In this document: in pieces, positions 24,301 through 36,300 of the stretch
How positions within the stretch are numbered: the stretch's first letter is position 1
Layout of the letters: every line of letters begins with the position of its first letter
NCBI RefSeq assembly: GCF_001949145.1
Contig: NW_019091385.1
Coordinates: forward strand, 3,361,206 to 3,423,205
Reading direction: 5' to 3'
DNA length: 62,000 nucleotides
Source of the DNA: Acanthaster planci
Lineage: Eukaryota; Echinodermata; Asteroidea; Valvatida; Acanthasteridae
Made by a program: the position numbers and the translations under genes
Notes under the pieces: generated by a model
Seen by the model: the letters and a program-made list of their open reading frames with translations, nothing else
What the model was told of the DNA's origin: nothing
Database searches by the model: none

Positions 24301-27300
24301 TAAGTATCATGTACTACATGTACATGTAACACGGTACATTATTAGTTATCATACGAGTGCTCGTGAAACAAGGAATAATGTAGTGCGTCTGTGTCCCGTA
24401 CATGCCGTATGCCACAAGGCGGCCCCGTGGCATGTGGAACACTGACACTCCACATTATTCCTTGTTTCATGAGCGCAAGTGTGATAATGAATTTATCTTC
24501 AAGCAAACTTGACGGGCAGTAAAGAAAGTGAAGTGGCCTATGCGTGCTTTACGTCAAGAAAGAAGACAAAAGATATCATACGGGACACAGACAAGAACAG
24601 TAACATTGATCACAACTCTGTAATTTTATCTGGGGAGCGTGGGAATTATTTGTGTTTGAACTTGTTTCAATAACAACAGGGTTTACACTAAGAAATACGC
24701 TTGGGCAGTTCCACCGTTTATGGAACCAGTTCCAAGTAATTCAAAGAAAAACATAACAAAGTTAAGGTCAAAGGTTTTTCTATGTCTGCCATTATTGTGT
24801 CCTTGTAAAGTCATTGAATTTGTGAAGGTGGCTATAAAATATGTTTGTCAATGTCTATTTGCATGAACTTCTTGAAACTTATCTGACTCATGGAGGAATG
24901 AGAGCTCATGCCTGACTTTAGGAGTTGAAATTTGCGCCGGCTCTCTGTCATCGGACTTGAGCTGCTGAGGCAAAGCCATAAAGTACACCGTGTACATGTA
25001 CATGTACTGTACACGTGCGTACTGTACATGTACATTGTACACCGTACACCTACATGTATCATGTACATATTGATAGCGGTCTTGCCTGCTGGCGCCATTA
25101 TGCAACCAGCGCAGCCACATAGCCCTGCCCATCGACCACCAAAACAAAGCACGCAGCTTGCCACTCTAGACATGCCTCAACACGTTATATCTCTTCATAT
25201 TTCACTGTAGTCTGGATCCGCGTGCCGCAGCCCCATGTGAAAGCTGCAAACCCCAATCGGAGTGTCGTTCTCCTTCTACACGTAAGAGACTTGTAATAAA
25301 GTCTAGTCTAGTCTGAAAGTAAGTAACGTGCGCATTCGATCTGCGGCCCACAAGCTGCGTGCGCATTCACCGTAGTTCGATTTCACCAAATAAACACGCC
25401 CCCACCTTCCATATAAGGCAAGCCAATGAAGCAGTGAATCCCCGGATGGAGTACACGTGGTATTGTCATTGGCTGATTATTTTAGTCCCCTTGATTGACG
25501 CGGCACACCTTCTTTACAACTGTCCATGTTGGGGCCACTGAAACAAGCTCAAGGCGGTGGGATCGGGGCTGCTGATGGGCACTTGACAAGGCAGTTATAT
25601 TTTACGAAAATCTTACAGGATTATATTCAACCCTTAAATAAAAAACACAAAACACAGTTTTCTTTTTTCAACAATGAAAAAATACCGGTAATTTGAAGCC
25701 TGGTAGTTCTTTGCTTCCTTACTCGGTATATACAAGCCATGATGCAAGTTAAGCTGAATAAAAAAGACAACCGTCAGACATTTAGGTGAACGCAATTATT
25801 GACCATGCATGCATTTCAAATCATGCATGTCTATGATGTCTAACAGGTCAACCGTGTGTTATGTCCGAAACAGGAAAAAATCAAATGCACCCCTATGTCT
25901 TTTGGGATTTTTTTGGCAAAAGCATACACTTCAAGCAAGCTAAACTGAGTTCGAGGTGTAACCAGGCATAAGACAAGACTTGGTTTCCTCGCTTAAATTC
26001 GGTTCCGGAACCAAGCTTTTAGTGATGCTTCGGTTTCAACACTCTACTGCTGGTACCCGGTAGGAATCAATAACCACTCGGAACCGACTCCTCTATGGGT
26101 ACCCGGTTCTGAAAAATACTGATATCCAGTGCCGGTTCCTGATGTTGGAACCGGGTAGAACAAGGTACCCACCGGAACCGCCCAAGCTTACTAAGAAAGG
26201 AAATTGTTAGAATTGTAAGTGCATTTAAACACATGTGACGATCATGGCAAACATGCCACTTTTGAATTTATAGTCATGCAGATGTGCATTCGCTTTTATC
26301 GTAAAAATAGCGCAATGCATTGAGTTAAAACAGCACATTACCCAGGGTTTGATATGAACCATGCAATCTGGTTATATATATCACACTGTTTTTTACCATG
26401 GATCGACCAATCAGAACTAAGAATTCAAGTTTGCATGAAGATAATACAATGTACTTGCAACATGTCATTTTTTTTCAACATTGAGCGTAGAATTTCACTG
26501 TCTCATCAAGCTTTTATTTTTTTCTGTTTTGTTGAAAATCTAAAGTCAAGTCAAACGTGATCAAATTAATAATGGCAGTGAAACTCCTACATTCATTTTG
26601 CAATGCAAACCGTAATAGCTTTCACATGTTGTTTGTCACGCTGATATGAGGAAACGATGATGATACAGATGATGTGTGTCATTCAAACCGGTCCCGTGAT
26701 AATTTCATAACCATATACCAGCATGCACAGTACCAGTAATATACTTTGCTGCATTGTACAGGGTAGCAGTCAGGAGACACCTGGTTTATTGCATACATTG
26801 CCTAAATGTATATTTTTATTTCATATTCGGGACTGTGTTTCCTACCATTGTGATAATGAGACCCAGTTGCAACTCATAGGTAATAAAATATTAAACTTTG
26901 ACTTCTGATCTCCACTCTACCATGCAAGGCACTTACAGAACAGGAAAATAATTTCTTGTGCCTATTGCCAAGTTTCAGCATTTTAATGCTCTTGTCTCTA
27001 TCATATTGAACTGCACTCATGATATTTCATTATTGCTAAAGTGAATGATTGCCTTAAAATACTTTCAAGTGGTGTCAGAAGCGGGATCATCAGTTTTGAC
27101 ACAGTTGGAATAAGCTTAAAGCTAATGACTGCTGACTTTAGTGATTACCTGATTGTGTGCCTACATGTAATTGATCAACTGATTGCTGTTTCTAAATGGT
27201 GTCAGAAGTGTGATAAACAATGTACAGTATGTACATATACTTGATGCCTGTGAATGTAACTTGGATGGTAACCCATGACTGTTCTTGTTTTTCCTCCCGT

Positions 27301-30300
27301 CTTTACCTCTTCTCTCTTTGCAGATTCTTCTTGCCTTCATGCATTGTGTTTACAATTTTAGGCAGTTGGCTTTGTGTCATTGGCTTGTGCTTAGGCTGCT
27401 CGGCCCTTGCAATGAAAAAAACAAAACAAAATCAAGGCTAAGTTGGAATTGAAATTCATCTACTCTCTGTTGTGTCAGCACTTGTGGTGTTGGGTTCTTC
27501 CTTTCATTCATTGTAGCATAAATCAGTGCAAAAATGAAGAAATATTCCCCTTTTTATCAACAAATCAATTTCGAAGGCATACACATAAACAGTGTCAGTA
27601 CTCTTGTTGAAATTGTGAATACAGACTGTGTAAATGAAAAAAAAAGAGCAGTGGATTTTTCAGATACGTATATATTGAGATTGAGCTGCAGCATTGAGAA
27701 TGTTAAACATGTCCTTGCTTCTATAATTCATTGGTACAAAACTAGGAAAGTTTGGAATTCTTTCCTTTGAAATGTAAGCTCACAGCTTTTGAAAAAAACA
27801 AAAGGGAAATATTTTATTTGTAAACAGCAACCGTGCAATTAAAAAACTGTCTGTCGCTGCTATATGGTATGTGTAGCACATCTCTTGCCCTGATGTCACG
27901 TCTGCTTTAAAGGCATACTCACACATTTTTGACTCTTTTCTTTTGCTTCTTCACAAATGTCAGGTTCTATAATTTATATTTTAACACTGCAACACATTCA
28001 CTTAAATTACAATTATGTTGGCAAATAGAGGAACGTTGATAGTGGATATCATTGCTAACCTTTCCTGTTTTATACCTTATGCAGATTTGCAGTCACAAAA
28101 ATTCTGTAACTGCAAATTTAATTTGCTCTGCCACCCTATCATCTCTGCACATTTGACATGCACATGTATGAATTAACCAAGTTCTAATTGAGTTTTGAAC
28201 CTCAGGGAGAAACAAATACTTGAATATACTGTCCTGTCTCGCACCTTTGTTTTGGCTGAAGTCATATTTTCAATGCACATGTACTGTGGGTCAGTGTAGT
28301 GGAGACAGTCAAAACTCCTTTTAGCCTTGATATGCAATTCTGAAATGTTCATTGCAGCATTAAAGTCAAAGCATTGTTTTATTGTATTGATTTTCAACAA
28401 GGGCAGATCTGAAGGGAGGCAACAGAGCCATGCCTTCCTCCCAAAAAGAAGCCAGGTTTTTTTTTTTTTGAGACATATGGTAGATAAGAGAGAGGAGATT
28501 TGTTTCTGGTCTATTTCATTTCCCTTCCTTCCAAAATGTACAAAAAGCCCCATAATGTTGCATCACCCCTCTGCTTGATTACATGAAAAAATATCCCAAT
28601 TTTTAATCTATTACTCCAAACAAGTCCACCCCCCCAAAAAAAAAATTGCTCTGGATATGTTCTTGATTTCCAGTGGTAAAGCTTGCTAGTCCACTTAGTG
28701 ATATACTGATCATCTAAAAGATGACTCAGTGTTACTCTACTTGACAAGCTTGGTAAAAAGAAAGAACAAAATCAAAGTTGTTGCTGGAATGTACATGTAC
28801 ACTTGTGTACCTACATGAAGTAACATGGTAGAAGCTGCATGTAAACTATTAGCCTATCCTTTTTCACTTTCAACAGTACGCAGTCATCTTCCATTGGTTC
28901 CTGGTCCAGCTGTATAGGCTTTGTGCATGAGTGTTGAGAGTGATGTTTCTCAGTCTATAGGGTGTGTTGTTGGTACACATCAACTCAATCATGAACATGT
29001 GGTTTGAGCATTCATGAAACCTCAGACTGCTTCAAGTTCATACAGCAGCAGCTAAACACAGAGTATGCAGCAAGGATCATGCCTTCCCGAAATAGGGAAG
29101 TGTGCATTCTCAACACAAGAGGGTTACTTTGTGTGGAAAGCCTATAAAGGTCCTCCTTTAACGCCAGTTCATACACGAGCGGGAACTTGTGATGTCAGAT
29201 CAAATATTTGTGCTGTGAATTTGCAAAAGTCCAAAACATTTCAACTGGAGCGAAATCTTGCTGCAAATCTGTTGTGACATCATATTTGCTTCACTTTAAC
29301 ATTCGCCTGTGGCATGAACTGGCCTTTTCATTCTGTCTTTTCAAACCCCTCACTGCTGCTCAAATCATTCAATCACCCTGTCTGTCTTGCATGTACAGTA
29401 CCAGTCACTTAACACTGCAATGTATTGTTGAAAACTTTTCCTCTGCCCTCCCTTGTCTCAGCATGTGGCCACCACTCTCTACACAAAGGTGTTTTCCCTA
29501 CACGTATCCTCATCCAGTCTTGACGCTGCACGTAATTTGCATGGCAACATTTATTAATGTGCTAAATGGGAGTATTTTAACCGGTCCCGTGTTGATTCGC
29601 ATATTGTTTTCCAGGCTGAACCTCAACCGTCCCCACTCTCCCATCCTCATGGAGCAGGACATGGTCGGGGTCCCAAATGACACCAGGCTGGCTGACGCCC
29701 TGCACTCACCTACCACACCCCCGAAGAACTTCGTCCCTAGCGAGCAGCCCAATGATTCCAACCTGCACCACGAGATTATGACTTCACCAGACCGGGAGAC
29801 CTTGGACGGTAAAAAAGTGAAGAAGACTCCCCAGAAGCATATTGAGACACAGGCGGGGGTGGATACCAGCAATGCTGCCACAGGTACCAAGGTCAGGTTG
29901 CAGGTTAAAGGTTGTCCTCAACATAGCCAGTGCTTGAAGAGAACATTTGGAAAGAAGTTGTGTTCTCGACTTTTGTCAACTGAAGTCCAATAAAACTGCT
30001 ATGTGACGTAGTTTAGATATTTAGGTCTTCACTGCATCACACTACATCACACTATGCTGTACGTGGCTTGCGTAACCACATGGTTCTTTCATACATACAC
30101 TCATAATTAATATAAAGAGTGCATATCAGGTTAATATAAGGTGCATATTTGCATATACAGATATGAAATAATGCCAAAGATTGCGGTAGCCATCTTGAAC
30201 AATCACTCTCGTTGTTGTGGTGCAGTAATGTCTGAAACGTGGACTCACATTCATCATTACTTTATTTCAGTCACAAGTCCACAGAAGGATAATCGCACGA

Positions 30301-33300
30301 TGAGTCCAGAGCTAGCTGCCATTGTCGACAGCACACCAGAGCTGCAGGGCAAAAAGACAGAGAGACCAACAAACATATCAGACAGCAAAGGGTAAGGGAC
30401 ACCATCACTGTAGTAAAAAAATCCTTCAGCTTGTCCAACTCGGACAAATCTGTTTGGCTCTGCGAACTTCTGCTTTTTGAAATGGGATCTCACGTCATGG
30501 AATCATCAATGCTGTTCCTTTGGAAATTATGCACCGGTCAAATTTTAGTTTGAAGGAAGTTGCAGGCAGTATACCCTATAAGACAGGTTAGCTGACAAAT
30601 GGTTTTAACTGGTAACGAGTACCGGTACCTGTATTTGTTCAGAAATTGTTTTCTGCCTGACTCTTCATAAATACAATATTTACTTTGCGTCCATTTACCA
30701 GCTAAAGATTCTTATTCAGTGGGTATTGCTCTTAAATGTCCCTGAGCCCAGTAATCTCTCAGGTATGCAAAATTGCTGACCTTGGTTTCGCTAACAACAC
30801 CTAGGTGTTATGTTGACCACATGGAATTGTGCAAAATATTGTAGAAAGTCTGTAGAAATGGTTTATCTTGCTTTGTTGTTGCTACATGTAGCTGCTTTAT
30901 GTGCATTCCTGATTTTCAGAAATTTCAGAACTGTGCTTTGTAATTGTTCAAAAATAATCTGTTGCACTCAGAATAGGACTTAGGTTTTTTTCCCATTGCA
31001 GAGAGAGCAAGGAAAATGCTACCATTTTCGAGGAGCTGGATCCAGCATTGATCAGCGAAATGGATGAAGGGGCCAGCATTACAGGTAACGGGGGGCACTC
31101 TGTCACAAATGCCAGAATCCTCTGGCGCTGAAGTATTGTCATGTAAAGACCTTGAATTGAAAAAAAATGGTCTCCGTGGTAACGATTTGCAGGTCCTGTA
31201 TAAAACTCCAGATTTTGCATCTCATGCATTGTTTCCCACGGAAGGGATTTGCATTTTGAATGGCATCTTCATGTTGTGTTCCTTTCCCAGTTGATAACAT
31301 TAACTCAGTGTCATACTAATTATCAGTGTGTGTCTTCCCTTACTAATCTCATTGGAAATAATACAACTCATATTTGACAACTTCGTAGGCATCGTTTTAT
31401 GAATGAATGAGAAAAAAGAGGCTTGTATTACGAACAGATCTTCAAGATTAAGATCATTATTTTTTTTTCACTGAATGGCAGCCATCTTGAATTTCAATTG
31501 TAAGATCTTCTCTGACCTCTTTATCATTGAAGTTAATGGATTTTGTTGGGGACAAAGTCTGTCTTCATGTGAGCATGCATTGTTGCTTTTGGCTTCTTAT
31601 GAAAGCTTTATAACCAATGTTCAGTCGGTCAGTGACTTGGTTGGCATTGCAAAGAATTGCCCTATTAGTACATGGGAAACCAGACAAGATGGCTGACAAG
31701 CAACGCCTGTAATTTATTCCTGTAACATCTCCATTGCCTGAATGACTCAGTTGTTGGTTATCTAACCTTTTACTAGCCGTTGAAGACTATCTACTCAATC
31801 AATTCAAACTCTCTACTGATTCCATGCATGCGTTTGAAAAAGCAGTGGATCCATCCGAGTTCTCTGGTACGTATACTAACACCACAGGTTCCCCGTTCTA
31901 CATACATGTATGCACACACTCATGTTTTACCATACCACTGAGGAGAGGGCACTGTATTTGCCTTTGTTCCCACAGTACATCACCATCCCTTAGACTAACC
32001 ACATTCAATTACCACTGAGGACAGTAGATTTACAGTACCATCAAAGACGGGGAAGCACCCTTTTTCCCCTTTGTGTTCTGTCGTCTTTGGTGAAGCAAGA
32101 CCTGTCCTCGTATGTTCCTAGAAAGAGAAACTTTGAAAGTAGCAGACTTTTGATACTTGCAGCGGAAAGGATATGCGTGCATATTTGTCTGCTTTACTTG
32201 GATATCCAAAGTTTGCCTTTTTATATGAAGACTGCCAGGAACTTTTTTATTTGTCTAATCTTATTCCCTTGATGTCCTGTTCCTTGAGGAACTGTCATGT
32301 TTTGATGGTGTAAATTCCCACTTGTGTGGTGTTTTTTGCATTGTAAATCTCTTTAACTTTATGTTCTCTGATCATAAATGTACAGTTCTGTATAAAGCAT
32401 TTGAAAAATTGTGATTTTTTTGCAGTTAGTTGTCAAAATATTACCAGGGGTGAGATTTCTCAGCTTTTTAGCTGATTTCAGCTTTTTCTGTTTTGGATTA
32501 CAGCTCTTTTTTTCCTCACTAGCAATTTTCAAAAGTATAGGATATTTTCACAGTTCAGCTTCTTGATGCCTTGTTTCAGCTGGTTTCAGCTTAAGGTCAA
32601 TCTCACCCCTGTATTACGCAGACTTCAAAAATCATCTGGGAATGTTGTTCCGTGTTAGAATTTGCAAGATCAAATAGCTTTTCCAAGATCAACATCTAGC
32701 CTGCACTTCCAGTTTATCTTACTGTGAAAACATTCACTTTGTGTCATTGAATTTCATTAGAACAGGAAATCTGGTTTGGTTTCATAGTTGTGTAGTTATT
32801 GAAGTGTATAATTGCTCACATTTTATTTTTTTCTGTTCAATATGTTTGTTGTGTTGCCACATGAAGATGATAGTGAAGAAAGTGATGTATCATATGGTTT
32901 GGATGGTAAATGCCCAGCATGTCTGTTCTTCATTCCTCCCCTGAATCTTCTGCATGGTATCACTGTTCGCAGTTTCAAGGGTTTCCTTTGATTAAAACAA
33001 ATCTGCCCACAAAATGTATTCATTCGATGTGGCGCAGGGTTTGTCTTTGCCAAGTTGAGTCGAGAACACCTTTGAAAAAAATTAAACAGAAAATACTGTG
33101 CAATCAGACTGACAAGAAAATGACTGGCATACATTTTCAAAGAAATTGTTCTGAAAAATTGCATATCAAACATGCTTTTGTAGCACTTTGGCTGTAAAAA
33201 AAATGCAATATTGGGTGTGCTTCCTGTTGACAAGGGCCATTTTATACCATAGAATGCCATGCCAGTTGTATGCATATTACTAACTATTTGATACTACAGG

Positions 33301-36300
33301 TGTTTCTGGCTTGGCCAATGTTCAGGGCTGAATGGCCCACAGAAGCAGCCTGACGGGGATGTTTTCTTTCAGTGCTTGGCTTGGGAAAAATGGTGGCAGG
33401 GTTGAACTGAATGATGAAAGTCCATCCAGAGGAGACATGAGAAGCTGCTTCTTTCTCATGCCCAAATTTTCTGTCAGCAAAGACTGTTATTTTCACTCAC
33501 CATATCTCAAGATCGGTCTGGAATGGAACTGTCTTTACAACACACCCTGCACCAGACCTGAATAAATATTCAAATCAGTTTCTAGATGCGGTCATTTTTA
33601 CTGAACATTCAGTTGAGGCTCTCTTCAAAACTTATGATACCTACCCGACCCCTGGCAGACACATGTTGGCTACCATCTAGGGGATGGTTGGTTCTGGGAC
33701 ACACACGAAAATACCTTTGCAGTCTGTTTGTATTTGTGACAATTTTTGGGGTCAGCATGAACTGTAGAAATTCAAGGAAGTGTAGCCAGAGTCGTTTTAT
33801 TCAAAATCAAAGTTGCAGAAATTTCAAGACTAATTTGCATGCACATAGGGTTAATTTTTTTTAATTTTTGTCTTAGATAACCAACAAAGAATATGTAAAT
33901 CTTTCCAAAAATTTTAATGCAAATTTGAAATTCTTTTCCTTTAAATCGGGGTTGAGATTTAGAAGGATTTTTCTTGATTACAGGCTTTTTATCTTCAGGT
34001 TTTCCCTTATTTTGGGATCTCTAAAACAATCTGTTTTATCATCTTGACAGTCCTGAGTTTACCATAAGAAGGTTTTACATATAAAAGTTGATATAGAAGA
34101 CAAGAAATGGGTATTTTATGGGGCACCTATTGGCAAGCACAAATGCTCACCATAGACTTCATGTTGCTGTGGGGCCTATCAAAACTCTGGTGGTTATTTT
34201 GTTGATGTTTCATCTTCTTCCTTTCTCAAGCTCTGTTTGAATGTTGGCATTTCATGGTCTAGACCTTGTTTCTGTGGATTAAGCTCTCTCTTTTTTTTAA
34301 TTCAAGTTATCCTGCGTACAATAAGGCGCTTATGACTTAAGTTCTCATAGAATGCTCAGTGGTGTGGACTCATCCAAGAAGATGTCATTACAGCAGTGAC
34401 ACATGTTGCATTTCTTCGAACACTTTAGGCGTAGATTACTGCATGCCTGTTGGTCAACGATGATACATTTTTGGTCAGAGAGGCATTTAACGTGTGCCTT
34501 TGACCTGCATCTACGTGGCATGTTCACAGTTACTGTTTTTAATTCTGGTCATGGTAATGGGTGCCACACTGTGCAAGCATGACTTTTCACCTGACCATGT
34601 TTACTGTATGTGCAAGGCATGGTGGGCAGCATGTCAAGGTTGGGCCGTTGTAGCTTTTGCACCTCTTCTTTGCATGATCACACCGAGGAGCGGTATTGGG
34701 AGTCTGTTAAAAACATGGATGTGGTGCTTTTTCAGAAGGAACAAACAATTGTGGTAGTGGCAGGGTTTGTAATTATTGTTAAATACCTCAGCTGGACAAT
34801 AACATGCAGCATGTCAGTGCACGTTGAATTAGTATTTTTAAAAAAAGTCGCTCACTTTAAACTTTGCAGTAGTGTCAGTCAAAATGTATCCAGTCCAAAA
34901 TTAATGAAAAAAAACCAGTGTTGAACAATTGTCATTGGTACAGGTCTTCCCCAATTGCCCCTCCCAGATTGGTTACCTCTGTTGTTCAAAATGGGAAGTT
35001 TCAGATAATTTCTGTATGATTGTAGAAACAGGGGATGTAGTGCTGCAACTTGGATAAATCTTGAATGATGGATGAATGATCTGTCTTTTTTCCCCTTTTA
35101 ACCGTGCATTTTGCTGTACTCTCTCTCTCTTTCTCTCTCCACTTCTCCCCTCATTCCTAACCGCTGCATCATCCTCAACATGCATATATTAACAGTCATG
35201 TCGCCAGATAATTTCTACGGTAAGACCTCGAACGTATGTCGTGGCATTCAGATATGTCTTGTCGTTGAGGAAAATTCATGTCATGATTTTAACTTTCGAC
35301 TCCTTGAGTAAAAGGTACTCGTAGATATTGCAAAAGTGTTAATTTCAAAGAAGCCTTTTTTTCACTTTAAGTTATATGTACATGTACATGGAGCATCTTA
35401 CTTGGGATTTGTAAAGTACTGTTTGCACGTTCAAAGTTTTATCTTTCCTTTTCTTGTGTGTCTTTTTGTTTTCTGTTTGAGTGATTGCAAAAGAGGCAGT
35501 AACAATGGTGCATTACTTGGTTAACAGACAACAGGGAAAAACAAGTCCATGGGGACAGGCAGCTTTAATTATTCCCATCAGTATAAATAGGGAAGCAAAC
35601 AAATGATATTTCTAACAGGCTCTGCTCTGTCAAAGCTGAGAGATAAAAGAGCTACTTCAGAATTCAGCTGAAACCCCAACTCCTGGCATTTGCCGTTGCC
35701 CAAAGGAATAGCACTGAGTGTTTAGAATCAAAATATTAGTGAATGGAAAACCCACAGAACTTTGTTTGAAGAAAGAGAAGTGTTTGACATTTGAGTCCTC
35801 CCTGTTTGATTATTGTGGTGAGGCCTGAGTGGTGGGCCATTAGTGTTGACTGCATTTACCCTCTTGACAAGAAATGCTGCAGTGAATGCGTCCTTCTACT
35901 TTAGTTCTTCAGTCCTGTTTTCTCCATTGGGATGACTGTCTTTCCATGGTCAATGAAGTGGGCTTCATGTACAGTGATCAGCGGTAGTAGATGTGACATG
36001 CAGGGAGCCAGGGAGGGATGTTGTTAAAAGCATCCTTTTTTTGGTTGTGTTTGCACTGTCAATTTAGATGTTCACAAACGCATGCATGTTTATTTTGTTA
36101 TGTGTTTTTTAATGTCTTGGTTCTTTAGTGAGACACTGTGAATCCCGTCTCAGCATTAGTTTGATAGTATGTAATTCCAATTCTCTCCACACTGTACATG
36201 TAGATTTCCTTTCCTGTTTGTGCAGACTTGCAGTCAATGACGCTGTAAATGCCTTTCAGGAAATCTCTTTAAATAGCCTGTAATGTGTACTGTGACTTTC

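Larger units (their letters stand above)
23339..29614 (+). other. Intron 4 (6.3 kb)
   Basis: It contains a nested foldback (24340-24490), TACATGTA clusters (about 24985-25070), a stretch ending AATAAAGTCTAGTCTAGTCT (about 25296-25315) that looks like a retroelement tail, an array of GGTTCC/GGTACC-type palindromes (25995-26189) and a diverged repeat copy (26280-26445). I see nothing identifiable at about 26460-29600. Confidence 0.75.

Noticed and set aside
29208-29614. Open frame extending upstream of exon 5
   Set aside because: It is intronic. A good acceptor at 29614 and phase agreement with exon 4 place the exon start at 29615; the upstream translation has no family similarity.
32823-33275. 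150-codon minus-strand open frame
   Set aside because: It overlaps the candidate exon 9 region antisense, is Phe/Lys-rich from AT-rich DNA, and has no recognisable motif.
33288-33330. Extra cassette exon starting after TACTACAG at 33300
   Set aside because: In the required phase it reads about nine residues and then a stop, so inclusion would truncate the protein.
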